From the NCBI RefSeq assembly GCF_026151205.1, contig NC_087082.1:9742901-9806900 (forward strand): DNA of 64,000 nucleotides. The letters are read 5' to 3'. Positions 1 to 10,805 of this stretch are shown piece after piece. Origin of the DNA: Bolinopsis microptera. Lineage: Eukaryota; Ctenophora; Tentaculata; Lobata; Bolinopsidae. Position 1 is the stretch's first letter, and each line of letters starts with the position of its first letter. The translations under genes were made by a program, and so were the position numbers. The notes under the pieces are model-generated. The model had not been told where the DNA came from and searched no databases. It saw only the letters and a list, made by a program, of their open reading frames with translations.

Positions 1-334
1 AGGGTGTGTGTCGAACTGGGGTGCGTGTGCCATATAGGTTATAATTACTCCCAAATGTTGTAATACAAAGCCAGAAATAGTAATCCACAATGCGTATGAA
101 TATATTTATTCTAAGAATATGCGAAAATGCTTTGTGATACATCCAACGACGTTAAATTGCATACAGGACAATTTTCTTCAAATGATTTCAAGTCACGAAA
201 TGTGCTCGTAGATTTATGAGCAGCAATCTCAGACTTGGATTCTTGAATTATTATATAACTTTATTCAAATCAAAAATAGAACATAAATAAAGATCTGATT
301 AGTAGCTAGAAAAAAATAAATACTGATACACAAG

Positions 335-589
335 CTATAACAATTTCTTCCATCCCACTCCATCAGAGGCTAAAAGTCTTAAACTGTAAAAATCGTCTAT
401 ATTTACAAATGGAATGTTCCTACTACCTAAATCAAATTTAATAGTCCTAAGCAAGTTCGACTGGTGTCTGCCTACTCTACCCTTTTTAGTACTCTGACTC
501 TCTACTGCAAAATGTAATGCAAGCTGTGCAGGTGAGTTGTTATCACTGCGAAGGACATGTCCGAGCATCCTCCATCGTGCACATGAAAC
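335..589 (-). mobile_element. Non-LTR retrotransposon (LINE) 3' coding relic
   Basis: The minus strand reads about 85 codons resembling the extreme C-terminus of LINE reverse transcriptase polyproteins. It contains the post-RT block RWRMLGHVLRSD followed by a Lys/Gly/Arg stretch of the KKGRVGRHQ type. The usual upstream RT motifs (catalytic YADD region) are absent, so this is a 5'-truncated dead copy. The true 3' end and target duplication could not be recognised. Assignment to a LINE clade (jockey, L2 or CR1 type) is not possible from this piece. Confidence 0.6.
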
Positions 590-1262
590 TGTATTCCATT
601 TTTTTTTTAATTACAGGTTTTCCAGCCGATCGGTTTAAAACGATATCAAGAAGAAATCTGCTTGAAAAATGGAAATTAGCCGCCGGAGTAAACCACGAAA
701 CCGACACTGGATCAAAATCTTCAATATTTGTGCTATGGATCTGTGCTTAATCCATATGTAATATGTACGTCATGATGATGGAAGAGGCAGCGATCAGTTT
801 TTGAAATTATCAAATGTATAGATCAAGTGTATGGATATAATATACTTATAGCAGCAAAAAACTAGTGAAAGGTTCATTTTCAGGCTAACTCTTAGCATTA
901 GCAAAGAAAAGCACTAATGTAGTAGACTGTATCGAAAAGCAATAAATACATGGTTATCAACGTGAGCTTAAAGTCAACGATCGACCAATAATATGTTATC
1001 GAATTCATTATTATTTCGATACATGCAGCACGTGACCCGCCGAGCTTCCTATTATAAATGTTAAAGTTGGTCACGGTACTTGCAGGTGCTCTGCGCAAGT
1101 TAATAATCCCTTATTGTATAGATATATACTGTTTTTAAAGCGGGAAATCCAATTAAAGCGTTGTCAAGAGTATAAAGAACTGACGAGTGATTAGCCCCAA
1201 TATATTTGGAGGGGGTTCTAACAAAAATCGCGGCCCAGCAAAAAATCTGCGTCCTACTTCGT
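590..1262. other. Gap with no recognisable gene
   Basis: AT-rich sequence with short open frames only. None has a recognisable domain, splice-consistent extension or start context. It may be further decay products of the neighbouring LINE copy. Confidence 0.5.
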
Positions 1263-1348
1263 AAAGTGCTTTCATTGTTGAAGATCTATATATTATAAAA
1301 ATATATATAGATCCTCAACAATGGAAGCAGCAAACAACAAGCACTTTT
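1263..1348. repeat. Imperfect inverted repeat / hairpin
   Basis: The left arm runs from 1263 (AAAGTGCT) through CATTGTTGAAGATCTATATA. The right arm is its reverse complement with one substitution in the inner 23 bases and a 15-base insertion near the outer end, closing with AGCACTTT at 1340-1347. The loop is only about 7 bases. It could be a solo MITE-like hairpin or a hairpin-forming remnant; no target duplication is evident. Confidence 0.55.
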
Positions 1349-1822
1349 AGTTACGAGAGCTTTGGTATCGTTACATGATACCTAGCCCTCCCAATATGCA
1401 GCATGACACTCAACAGCTCAGCCTCAACTGCCTTTACTAGATCCCTACTTGATCTATTTTAGCTTTACAAAAGGACCATCTGTTGTGACAAGAATGGATC
1501 AGCTTATAGAAGGGAAATCAATCTATGAGCAGAGAATGTATTATTTTATAAAAGACATCCATAGGCCGATTTAAGGTACCTTTTCGAACCTTATACAATT
1601 ATATGGGCGGACATTTATACGTAGACGGACATAATTTTGGGCCACCATCAATATATAAAACCGGCTGTAAGAACTCTTACTAAATTTCAATACCGTCCAC
1701 TCCTTACTCTTTAAGCATAACGGGTCCCTGAGCTGCAAGCACATATGTGATATGGGTGAGCGATTGAACAAAAGCTAAATAGATCTCAGTATCTGCAAGC
1801 GCATTACTAATTACGTGTATGC

Positions 1823-1958
1823 AAATATTAAATATTAAATATTAAATATTAAATATTAAATATTAAATATTAAATATTAAATATTAAATATTAAATATTA
1901 AATATTAAATATTAAATATTAAATATTAAATATTAAATATTAAATATTAAATATTAAA
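1823..1958. repeat. Microsatellite, 7-bp unit (AAATATT)n
   Basis: About 19 essentially perfect head-to-tail copies of a 7-base A/T unit. Confidence 0.97.
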
Positions 1959-2300
1959 GGCACTATCGACTAATCGACCTCGGACTTTAAATCACTAAAC
2001 TTTTCGCCGATCTATCTTAAAAATGTTAAAAACATTACTAAAGCGATTTGTAATCGTTTATAAACGGTGTGTTTATAAGCCAGTTCATTATCAAAAGCAA
2101 CAGGCGTGAGAAGCACCGGCCATGAAATTAATCGCTTTTAATACAATGTGATCACCGTACGATGGCCCATTAGTAATCACTAGCGTAACATTCAAACCAT
2201 AATCGATAACCCTGGAGGGGGATTTATTTAAAACATATAAGCGATACGAAAAGATTGTATTAGCAGGAGCTTTCAAAATACATGTGTAAATCGTCTTCAG

Positions 2301-3040
2301 CTCGATAAGTCAACCTATAATGAGAAGTACGTACGGTACTGGGCTTAAAGTACGTACGGTACAGCAACTTTTAAAAGTACGTACCGTACAGGCCCTATAG
2401 GGTACAGCCTTTTTTGGGAAAAAATGTTACTTTTTTCAAAGTCAGTGGAGTACTTGCAATGTTCCTTCAGTATTATCATAATTTTATTTGAGGTAGTATT
2501 CGAAGAGAAACATGAATTATTAAGATAGTAAATTAACAGTGAGAGATAAAAATGAGCAGTGACAGATAAAATCAGTATCACATTTTAATGTGCTTATTGG
2601 AGTAAATAAACACTAGTTTTTCAGCAAGCTGAGGCTTCAGCCTCAGCCTTCCTTTATTCATAAGATATTCGTAGTCTCTAAAGTTTGTTTCACACAATGA
2701 CGATGCGCTCAAATTCGCGTAAACAACATCTGCCAACTTTTTCAACCAACATATAATAGTTCAAAGCGCCAAAATCCAATGTCACATGGTCCAACCCTTC
2801 TGGAACATTCTTGGGCGCACGTATTGTACAACTGCTCTAAATCTAATGGTATAAATTTAAATGCAGCGATGAGCGAATTCAGCTTCCATGAAAGTTGTCG
2901 TGTGAACGTGGTTTTTGTGCATTTTTTTGCAATTGCAAGCACTGTACCTTTCAGCCCAAGTTTAAAAGTATGTACCGTACTACAGCTATTTTTAAAGGTA
3001 CGTACCGTACGTATTTCTCATCTTAGAAGTCAACTCGATT
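2301..3040. mobile_element. Non-autonomous DNA element with ~100-bp terminal inverted repeats
   Basis: Both ends carry inverted copies of a block built around the quasi-palindrome GTACGTACGGTAC. The left end has it at about 2329, 2350 and (inverted) 2377. The right end has it at about 2970 and 2998 in inverse orientation. The outer flanks ATGAGAA(G/A)TACGTACGG match 19 of 20 when inverted. The roughly 540-bp core has no transposase-like ORF. Boundaries are approximate and no clean target duplication was found, so superfamily is unassigned. Confidence 0.6.
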
Positions 3041-4104
3041 GTTAGGGAGGATTAAAATACCAGTACACCACCCGGTGCTCAGGCATAGTCACATAGAGCT
3101 GCATAATTCAGTAAGTCAGTCACCACTAGTTGTATACCACTAACCACTGCAACAAACTATTATATCACGATCGAATCAGCTGATACAGTAAAGTTAACGA
3201 AACAGCTCAAATGAAATGTCGATTAAGCAGTGTATAATAGTAATATACAGCTCCGAATAACTGACAACTAGTATATATACAAATACAATAACCACCAGTG
3301 TCCAGTAAGAGACAGAGAAAGAGAACAATGTCCTACCACTCATCATACTCACCGGTGTATCAGCGTATAATTGTGGACTGTGTGGATACTACTTTATCAT
3401 ACTAATTCAACTACAGTAGAGGCGATAGCAACTGCTACTTGTTGATATTAAACTTTTGTTATTAATTTATTTATATTTTTCCACAGAAGTAAACTTTTAA
3501 TGTATATCTCCATACGAGGGATAATGGGTGTCGACTGTAAAGTCACATCACCATATTACAATCAACCATCATACTCAGCCGAGATGAGTTAAGAAATTTA
3601 TCCAAAAATTGTTCACTTTTTATCCAACTTACCAAAATTACTTTTTAACTGTTCTTGCGTGTAATGTTTAACAAACTTTTTCTTAGTATTAAAATATTGC
3701 CAAAGGGGGCTCCGGGGCTATGAAGTGTTAATAACAGTTAATTCTCCATACAGTCCCCAAATAAATTATACCGCGACTTTTCGCGTTGGATTCCCCCTTG
3801 CTTTTGCGAGCAGAGAGGGATACTGTTTCTACCAGGTAACTAGGTAGGTAACAGGTAACTTGGTAACAGGTAACTACAGGTAACTGAGTCTCGAGCATTA
3901 CATACCTTGGATCAGATTGTACATGTAACGACACTGCACAATCTTAAAGATACAAGAAAACCAGTACTTCACTATGAATACACAAAGATCATTGTAGTTG
4001 TAGCACTACAAACAGCAAACAAAACGACCGTGGTCTATGTTAACCTCCTATTGGTATTAAAGTACAGTCGTTTAGGTATCCATTAAGCCATTAGCACATG
4101 ATGC
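3041..4104. other. Gap with no recognisable gene
   Basis: Only short spurious ORFs. A small direct repeat of AGGTAAC occurs at about 3833-3888. Confidence 0.5.
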
Positions 4105-4902
4105 TCTCTGCTCTCTAGGTTCTATATAATCAGTATGTAGTGCGGATACAGTGTACACACGCTCACTAGGTTCTATATAATCAGTATGTAGTGCGGATAC
4201 AGTGTACACATGCTCACTAGGTTCTATATAATCAGTATGTAGTGCGGATACAGTGTACACATGCTCACTAGGTTCTATATAATCAGTATGTACTTGTAGT
4301 GCGGATACAGTGTACACATGCTCACTAGGTTCTATATAATCAGTATGTAGTGCGGATACAGTGTACACACGCTCACTATGTTCTATATAATTTAATCAGT
4401 ATGCGGATACAGTGTACACATGCTCACTAGGTTCTATATAATCAGTATGTAGTGCGGCAGGGACAAAAGGATTTCGCGGCATGTACGAAATCGCGAAATT
4501 TCCCATTCTCCGCGACAAATTTTATGTATAGTTTAATGTATAGCCTGTTAAATTTCGCGGTACCGCGATTTTTGGCCAAAATAATCGCGAAATCCTTTTG
4601 TCCCTGTAGTGCGGATACAGTGTACACATGCTCACTAGGTTCTATATAATCAGTATGTACTTGTAGTGCGGATACAGTGTACACATGCTCACTAGGTTCT
4701 ATATAATCAGTATGTAGTGCGGATACAGTGTACACATGCTCACTAGGTTCTATATAATCAGTAAGTAGTGCGGATACAGTGTACACATGCTCTCTAGGTT
4801 CTATATAATCAGTATGTATACTTGTAGTGCGGATACAGTGAACACACGCTCACTATGTTCTATATAATCTGTATTCGGATACAGTGTACACATGCTCTCT
4901 AG
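4105..4902. repeat. Minisatellite, 51-bp unit, interrupted by a MITE
   Basis: Around a dozen copies of a 51-base unit containing TCTATATAATCAGTATG and GCGGATACAGTGTACACA, with 6-base insertional variants and a few shortened copies. Because 51 is a multiple of 3, the array stays open on the minus strand as a repeating 17-residue peptide. There is no start context, domain or flanking exon, so I treat it as non-coding. Confidence 0.9.
4458..4606. mobile_element. hAT-like MITE, 149 bp, with 8-bp target duplication
   Basis: The insert begins CAGGGACAAAAGG and ends CCTTTTGTCCCTG. The terminal inverted repeats are perfect for 21 bases (4458-4478 and 4586-4606). It is flanked on both sides by TAGTGCGG (4450-4457 and 4607-4614), which is part of the surrounding 51-bp minisatellite unit and so gives an exact empty-site reference. 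The 8-bp duplication and CAGGG termini fit the hAT superfamily. There is no coding capacity, so mobilisation would need a transposase supplied elsewhere. Confidence 0.92.
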
Positions 4903-5900
4903 TGGACATTGCTCTCCCGAGACTCTATATATTGACCTTTAACATCTAGGTTTGTATTATATGGAGCGAACCAGTGCAGAGTGGACCCTCTTTACTTATA
5001 AAAATTTAAAAGTAAATAGAGGGCGCCGTGGGTGTCTTAACGTTTTAATCTTACTGTTTCTGTTTTATATGATTAACCACGCCTGTTTTGGAGACTGAAA
5101 GAAGGTATTTGTTTGTAGATTAAATGGTATTTGTTTGTTTATAACCTACCACGACCGTCAACCCCGGACCCAGTCTCACTCTCACGCGCCGAACTGCACG
5201 CCTCGTTCGCGTATAGCCGGGTTTGAAACAAATATTTACGGGTATCATCCGTAAAATATTTTTAATCATCAATCTGCATGCAAAATAGAATGAACGACTG
5301 CTTCAAAGTTTATTAACTACTGGGTTGAAGTGCTTCCACTAAATCGCTTGCCCAAATCATAGAAAATTCTTGTGAAAAGGTACTGAGGGTATGAAAATAA
5401 TTTTAATAATAATCGGTGTATTTTTGGACGCTGATTCCGAATCACCCGTGTTATGGGAGATTTATGGAGAGTTTATATTATAATTATATGGGCAAAAAAT
5501 TTTTTTGGTGGCCCGGGTTAAGGTTAGGGTCGAAAACCATATTAAATCGATGTATATTTAAACGTACGTTTCGAAATTTTGTTGTTGATCGAACGAGTTA
5601 TCGGCGAAAAACTGTTTTGCGGTCGAGCGGGAAGAAGCTCGCAGCACTCAGCAGAAAGCTTAACAAAACGAAAATTCATATTTTCCAATTTCTGTCGCAT
5701 TTTTAAATATGAAAATTTCTGAACACAGATTTGACAGATTCAAGGTTGGACATTTTTCCCAGAGATTAATTAGTAAATTAATTGATGATGGTATGAAACC
5801 AAATTTAGGTACTGGAAATCAAAATCCCGAAGAGAATTGGAAAATCACATTGTCCCATTCTCTGTCCCATTTTTAGTTTTTGAAGATGAAATTTCCGGGG
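4903..5900. other. Gap with no gene; holds a dispersed-repeat relic
   Basis: No supported gene. Around 5419-5446 a motif GACGCTGATTCCGAATCACC is followed at about 5600 by GGCGAAAAACTG. The same two motifs recur in the same order at about 20255 and 20311, so this is probably a decayed copy of a dispersed element. Confidence 0.45.
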
Positions 5901-6931
5901 AAAATGGGCGATTAGGTTTGGCCTCTATACGGCCACTATACAGCCTCTATACGGCCTCTATATGGCCTTTATACGGCCTCTACACGGCCACTATACGGCC
6001 TTTACACGGCCTCTAGCCGGCTAGTGACCACAAAGTGGCTACTAACCGGCTACTAGGCGGTCACTAGCCGGCTTCTAACCGGCACTTAGCTACGTTATAA
6101 AGAAGACCCGCTTATTCGAGGTTCCAAACCGGCTACTAATCGGCCACTACTTGCTATTTTCCGATTAGTTGCAGTCAAATAGTCACAGCAGGTCACAATT
6201 TAACTTTGATTCTTTCTTACAGCAATCAAGGATCTGAGAATATTCCGGTAGACACGTCTTCCGCCCCGAGGTTTGAGACCTGGAACGGATCAAGGGACCC
6301 CTAAGGAACAAATTTGGCTTGGGTAGACTTTCTGAATTATATGGGGCAGTTTTGCGCGTGAGGACTTTGAAACCAGGTTCTACCCCACTAAATATGATGA
6401 TTCTGATCATTTTCATAGTTGATCTCCTTTCTCCAATCAGAAGTGGAGATATGTGGGTTTAGAAATCACGAAAGCGCCAAAAAAGGGCGTGGTCAATTGC
6501 TCAAAACTGCCCTATATTCAGAAAGTAGTCTACCCAAGCCAAATTTGTTCCTTAGGGGTCCCTAAGTGCCGGTTAGTAGCCGGCTAGTGACCGGCTAGTG
6601 GCCGGTTATAGTAGCCACTTTGTGGCTTAAAATATCTTTTAAGTGGCCGTATAAAGGCCGTATAGTGGCCGTATAGAGGCCGTATAGTGGCCGTATAGTG
6701 GCCGTATAAAGGCCGTATAGAGGCCGTATAAAGGCTGTATAAAGGCCGTATAAAGGCCGTATAGAGGCCGTGTAGAGGCCGTATAAAGGCCGTATAGTGG
6801 CCGTGTAGGGGCCGTATAAAGGCCATTTGGAGGCCGTATAGAGGCCGTATAGAGGCCGTATAGAGGCCGTATAGAGGCCGTATAGAGGCCGTATAGTGGC
6901 CGTATAGAGGCCAAACCTAATCGCCCATTTT
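5901..6931. mobile_element. Foldback-type element with tandem-repeat arms
   Basis: The outermost bases are AAAATGGGCGATTAGGTTTG at 5901 and its perfect inverse ending at 6931. Inside, each arm is an array of a 10-base unit (GGCCGTATAG and its variants), about 10 units on the left and over 20 on the right. Next comes an inverted block rich in CCGGCTA around ACAAAGTGGCTACTA (left about 6001-6090, right about 6556-6630). A third inverted pair (about 6295-6350 and 6495-6562) contains AAATTTGGCTTGGGTAGAC. The whole element can therefore fold into one long nested stem. No transposase ORF is present. The architecture resembles Drosophila FB elements or long-TIR Mutator-like elements. Confidence 0.8.
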
Positions 6932-7045
6932 AGCCCACTATTATAAATGGCACAATTGAGGTGCTGGAAGTTTGATTTCGGTCGGAGTTCAAAGTAAATT
7001 TGGTTTTTAAATGTTTATTGTTTTGCGTTTCTTAGGTATTTGAAG

Positions 7046-7337
7046 AAAACACATTGATTGCAAAAATTCATTCTGTCAAACAAAACTGTTAATGAAGGGA
7101 ATTCTATACATTGCAATTTGTAATCATCCGAAAGGTTGAACAATCAATATCCGTGATTTCCCTGGCCATTATTTCACGCTGCATCAGTATGGGCTTATAC
7201 AATTACGAAAACCAAAACATTCTGGTAAGTTCTTTAAAACACAAAAAAAGTTCTTTAAAACACAAAAAATAAAAACACATTGATTGCAAAAATTCATTCT
7301 GTCAAACAAAACTGTTAATGAAGGGAATTCTATACAT
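7046..7337. repeat. Tandem host duplication, 226-bp unit, split by the Penelope insertion
   Basis: A unit starting AAAACACATTGATTGC is complete at 7046-7271 and starts again at 7272. The second copy is interrupted after 7337 by the Penelope-like element and resumes at 10794-10940. This gives an internal reference for the empty target site. Confidence 0.85.
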
Positions 7338-7474
7338 GAGTATTATACCCAACATTGACCGGCGAACTGATAGCTACTTCAGAAGCAATGAAACTACAAT
7401 CTTCTAGATAAAATGAGTCATAGTACTTTCAGCCGGAGCCATCATAAGTGACATAAATCTAAAAGATAGTATGG
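7338..7474 (-). repeat. Penelope pLTR, copy downstream of the ORF
   Basis: 137 bp, starting GAGTATTATACCC and ending GATAGTATGG, identical base for base to 10657-10793. It includes the inverted pair CCGGC / GCCGG. It lies 121 bp past the ORF stop codon. Confidence 0.93.
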
Positions 7475-7595
7475 TTAGTTTCTAAATATAAACTCAAACT
7501 CTGAAAAGGAAACTGCCGTGAAATATGAAACATCAATAAAAGGACCAATTATTTAAAAAAATAATTTATGGAAAGCCCCTCAGACAAAATAAAAA

Positions 7596-10500
7596 TCAAT
7601 TATGCAATAAAGGAATCTTAAAAGGGTTTGTACTATTCATTCCTGAGGGGCGGAGGGAATTTAAGGCATGTATATATCGGTGCTCCTTAACATCTAAACT
7701 ACTAGGACTTGAATTTTCTAGGATACACACTGAAACACTATTGTTAAAATTTTCCTTCTGAGTCAGTCCATGCTCTATATGGAGGTGGAGTCCTACGCAG
7801 TTTGAGTCATCATCCGTGTCAACCTTTTGCCCACTGATGATCTTGTAGAATGCTCTTCTGTGTTCGCCAAACCTTACCCGTAGCATTCTGGTGGATTTGC
7901 CTACGTATGGTTTCTCACACAGTTTACATCTGATCAAATATATGATGTTGTAAGTGATGCATGTACCTGGTGCTGGTTTTACCCGTTTCCCATTGATGCT
8001 GATTTGTGTAGCACTATCAATAGACTCACACGTTGCACAGTTCTTCTTTCTACACGGCCTTGTTTGACCATGCTTATTCCCCAGAGCTATTTCTTTCACC
8101 TTAACCAACCGGCTTTTGAGGTTGCTTCCTGTTTTCTTGACAAATTGGAAGAACTTTTTGCCATTCTTCTTTTCTTCAAGGGTGTTACTCTGTTGTTTTG
8201 AGTCACTCAGGTTACAAAAACTTCTGGTCTTCTTTAAGTTCTCCTCATACTTTTTCACTGTGGTGACAATGTCAGAGTCACTTCCGTAGGTTGAGACAAC
8301 CCTTATTGGTAGGATCTCTGGCTTCAGTGTGTTGTCCTTGGGAGGTCTTCGTTCAAGGTTTCTTTCGGAGTTGAGAACTTTTTTGCTAATGTTGTTCACC
8401 ATTTTTGAGGGATAAGCAGCTGCCTTGAATGCTTGGCTTAATTCACTCAATCTGGTTTCCAGTCGTTCTTGTGAGTTGATTATTCTCCTGAGTCTGATAC
8501 ACTGGCTGTAAACTATTCCACTATAAATGTGGTTTGGATGTGCACTGCTAAAATGTAGATAGCTCCTTGAATCTGTTTCCTTGATATGGAGGTCAGTTTG
8601 TAAGTTTCCCTCAGGGTCGAAACAAAACTCGATATCTAGAAAAGCCACAGGCGTGCCAACTTCCTTCCATTGGGATTCGTCAATGAGTAGCCCATATTCT
8701 TTCAAGGATTTGTTTACATCGGAAATCCACTGGTCAAATTTCCTTTCAGTGCTGTAGAAGAAACCTGCACCATCGTCAATGTACCGTCTTACAGTCCTGA
8801 CTCTCTTCATCATGTCAGTGTTACTGTAAACGCATTTGTTCATTACATAAAATACAGTTATGTTGGCCAACTGCACACACAGACTTCCACCTGTAGGCAC
8901 TCCGTTCTTTTGGACGTACCACTTGTCTTCGAAGCATCCAATAGAGGATCTTAGACTGATATCAACGAGGTCGACCAGCCAATCACAGAGTGCTGGTGTC
9001 CAGTCTGGTCTGGTGGTATTCATTGCATGATGAACGGCTTCCTTGACAAGTTCAGGGTTTAATGAGTCGTAGAGAGCTTTGAAGTCGAAAGTGAAAGCTC
9101 GGAGGGCTCGTTTGTCTGTTTCAACTTCATTGCATACTTCAAGCCATCTCAGTGCGTCCGTTGAGTCAGTCAGTAAGTCTTCGCAATAGTCCTTTTCAAG
9201 ATTTTTGAAGTACTCACTGGCCAAGAAGACATCACTCCTTTTTGCTATTCCTTCCTGTAGTGCAGTGACTAGTCTCACAGGGGGCTCTATGCCTGGCACA
9301 AGGTCTTTTCTCTTCAATTTGTGGATCTTCAAACTCGGGTAAAAGTAGGCTTTTCCTGGCTTGAAATGTGAAGAAGTGCTCTTTGCATTGGTCTTATCTT
9401 TCCCCTCTTTTGTGCTATCATTATCAGAAACACCCATGACACTTTTTGCAGTCATCGGATGGATAAAACCTTTCTCTTTACCTTCAACCCATTTGAGGAA
9501 TAACTCATGGTGTAATGTTTGGGTGAGATCTTCCTTCAGTTCAGTATAGATATTCGGGTTTTGGAGCTTCTCAAGTGTCTTCTTCCTTAGTGTCTCTGGG
9601 TTGATAATGATCACTGCACCTCCTTTATCAGCTTGAACAACGGATAGTTTTCCCTCATTGTTCATGCACTCAAGCCATTTTAGGCCCTCAGTCTCTTCCT
9701 TTGACAAGTTCTTCTTTGTGTCGCCTCTTGTAGTTTTCTGAATGGTCAATCTCTGGTCAAGGTCCGCCTCCATACTCTTCACAATATCATTAACACTACT
9801 GTCATCTGATGACTGTGATGAATAGTATGATTTTTGGTAGAGTTTTGGTGGTATTTGGGGCAGATTCGGGGTTTCAAACTGGTCATTGCTGTTAAGTGAC
9901 TGATTTGAAGACTGAAGGATCCTGTTCGTTGTTAAACGCATGTCCAATCTTGTTCCTTCAACATCAAGAGAAGGTGTAGGTACAAAGCCCAACCCTTTTC
10001 CAAGTACACACACAGCCCCGGGTGGGACAGGTTCATTCACAAGGATGACAACACTTCCGTCCTTTATGAGTCTTTTGGCTTCTTTCTCAGTTCGTCTTCT
10101 GTTTATCTGCTGTCGGTTCTTAAAATTCACACGCTTCTTATTTCCCTCAATGAGTTGAAGAGTTTTTAATGTTTTTCTTGGCCACCTCTTCCACTCAGTT
10201 TCCTCTTGTTGTTTGTAGAAATCAAGTTTGTTTTGGTGTTTCTCCTTGGTTCTCTTAACCTCAGAGGGGACTAACGGGATTTTTTCGTGTGCACCAGCCT
10301 TAAAAACAGAGGCCATGTGTTTGATTTCATTCAGTTTGTTTTTGATGGCCTCTCCTAACATCAGTGTCTCTAGTACAGAAAAATGTTTAAGTTTAGATGC
10401 ATCAGGGATAGTAGGGGCTCCTTTAACCCGAAGGGATGGTGGTGGGCGTTTCAATTTCACGCAGTTTCTCAAGAATTTCAGTTTCATTTTCAGCAACTGA

Positions 10501-10640
10501 AGTTTCTGGAAGACTGTTTTTTCTCCTGTTTGAGAGTTCTCTAAGAGGTGGCTTTCATCATTTTGATTCACAATGGGTTGGGTCTTCCCATTGTCTAGAG
10601 AAAAATCGGGCTCCAGAACCATAAGCGCCAGGTTGTCCAA
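7596..10640 (-). CDS. Penelope-like element polyprotein: reverse transcriptase plus GIY-YIG endonuclease
   Basis: A single uninterrupted ORF of 1014 residues. RT motif A is FTFDFKALYDSL near residue 518. Motif B is GVPTGGSLCVQLAN. The catalytic motif C is YIDDGAGFF near residue 620. A Cys-rich stretch (KKNCATCES, then IRCKLCEKP) precedes and overlaps a C-terminal GIY-YIG nuclease with IIYLIRC and YVGKSTRMLRVRFGEH around residues 895-925, where the usual GIY/YIG pair is degenerate as in other Penelope elements. The N-terminal ~300 residues are charged and contain a second basic region, with no domain I can name. The Cys motif between RT and nuclease is reminiscent of the Neptune clade, but that is inference. 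All key catalytic residues are present, so it may be active. Confidence 0.95.
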   Translation of the reverse strand: MDNLALMVLEPDFSLDNGKTQPIVNQNDESHLLENSQTGEKTVFQKLQLLKMKLKFLRNCVKLKRPPPSLRVKGAPTIPDASKLKHFSVLETLMLGEAIKNKLNEIKHMASVFKAGAHEKIPLVPSEVKRTKEKHQNKLDFYKQQEETEWKRWPRKTLKTLQLIEGNKKRVNFKNRQQINRRRTEKEAKRLIKDGSVVILVNEPVPPGAVCVLGKGLGFVPTPSLDVEGTRLDMRLTTNRILQSSNQSLNSNDQFETPNLPQIPPKLYQKSYYSSQSSDDSSVNDIVKSMEADLDQRLTIQKTTRGDTKKNLSKEETEGLKWLECMNNEGKLSVVQADKGGAVIIINPETLRKKTLEKLQNPNIYTELKEDLTQTLHHELFLKWVEGKEKGFIHPMTAKSVMGVSDNDSTKEGKDKTNAKSTSSHFKPGKAYFYPSLKIHKLKRKDLVPGIEPPVRLVTALQEGIAKRSDVFLASEYFKNLEKDYCEDLLTDSTDALRWLEVCNEVETDKRALRAFTFDFKALYDSLNPELVKEAVHHAMNTTRPDWTPALCDWLVDLVDISLRSSIGCFEDKWYVQKNGVPTGGSLCVQLANITVFYVMNKCVYSNTDMMKRVRTVRRYIDDGAGFFYSTERKFDQWISDVNKSLKEYGLLIDESQWKEVGTPVAFLDIEFCFDPEGNLQTDLHIKETDSRSYLHFSSAHPNHIYSGIVYSQCIRLRRIINSQERLETRLSELSQAFKAAAYPSKMVNNISKKVLNSERNLERRPPKDNTLKPEILPIRVVSTYGSDSDIVTTVKKYEENLKKTRSFCNLSDSKQQSNTLEEKKNGKKFFQFVKKTGSNLKSRLVKVKEIALGNKHGQTRPCRKKNCATCESIDSATQISINGKRVKPAPGTCITYNIIYLIRCKLCEKPYVGKSTRMLRVRFGEHRRAFYKIISGQKVDTDDDSNCVGLHLHIEHGLTQKENFNNSVSVCILENSSPSSLDVKEHRYIHALNSLRPSGMNSTNPFKIPLLHN

Positions 10641-10656
10641 AACGGTTAAATCACAA

Positions 10657-10793
10657 GAGTATTATACCCAACATTGACCGGCGAACTGATAGCTACTTCA
10701 GAAGCAATGAAACTACAATCTTCTAGATAAAATGAGTCATAGTACTTTCAGCCGGAGCCATCATAAGTGACATAAATCTAAAAGATAGTATGG
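10657..10793 (-). repeat. Penelope pLTR, copy upstream of the ORF
   Basis: Identical to 7338-7474. It ends 16 bp before the ORF start on the minus strand, so it probably carries the element's promoter. That role is inferred from the family. Confidence 0.93.
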
Positions 10794-10805
10794 AATTCTA
10801 TACAT

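Larger units (their letters stand above)
7338..10793 (-). mobile_element. Complete Penelope-like retroelement with pLTRs
   Basis: The element is bounded by two identical 137-bp direct repeats (7338-7474 and 10657-10793) enclosing a single long minus-strand ORF (7596-10640). It is flanked by a 12-14 bp target duplication, GGAATTCTATACAT at 7324-7337 and 10792-10805. The identical pLTRs and unbroken ORF indicate a recent insertion. Penelope-like elements are an independent class of eukaryotic retroelements that characteristically leave such pseudo-LTR repeats. Confidence 0.93.

Noticed and set aside
610-750. Plus-strand ORF resembling a zinc-finger/THAP fragment
   Set aside because: Lacks the Cys/His pattern and overlaps the LINE relic on the other strand.
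4072-4786. Open reading frames with a 17-residue repeat on the minus strand
   Set aside because: They arise because the 51-bp minisatellite unit is a multiple of three. No domain, start context or neighbouring exon.
6584-6914. Two overlapping ORFs with repeated IRPLYG-like peptides
   Set aside because: Produced by the 10-bp tandem arms of the foldback element; three frames are open simultaneously.
7338-7474. Hammerhead ribozyme in the Penelope pLTR
   Set aside because: A CCGGC...CTGATAG...GAAAC...GTC...GCCGG order is present, as sought in pLTR hammerheads. But the core reads CTGATAG rather than CTGANGA, stem II pairs poorly and it is antisense to the ORF.
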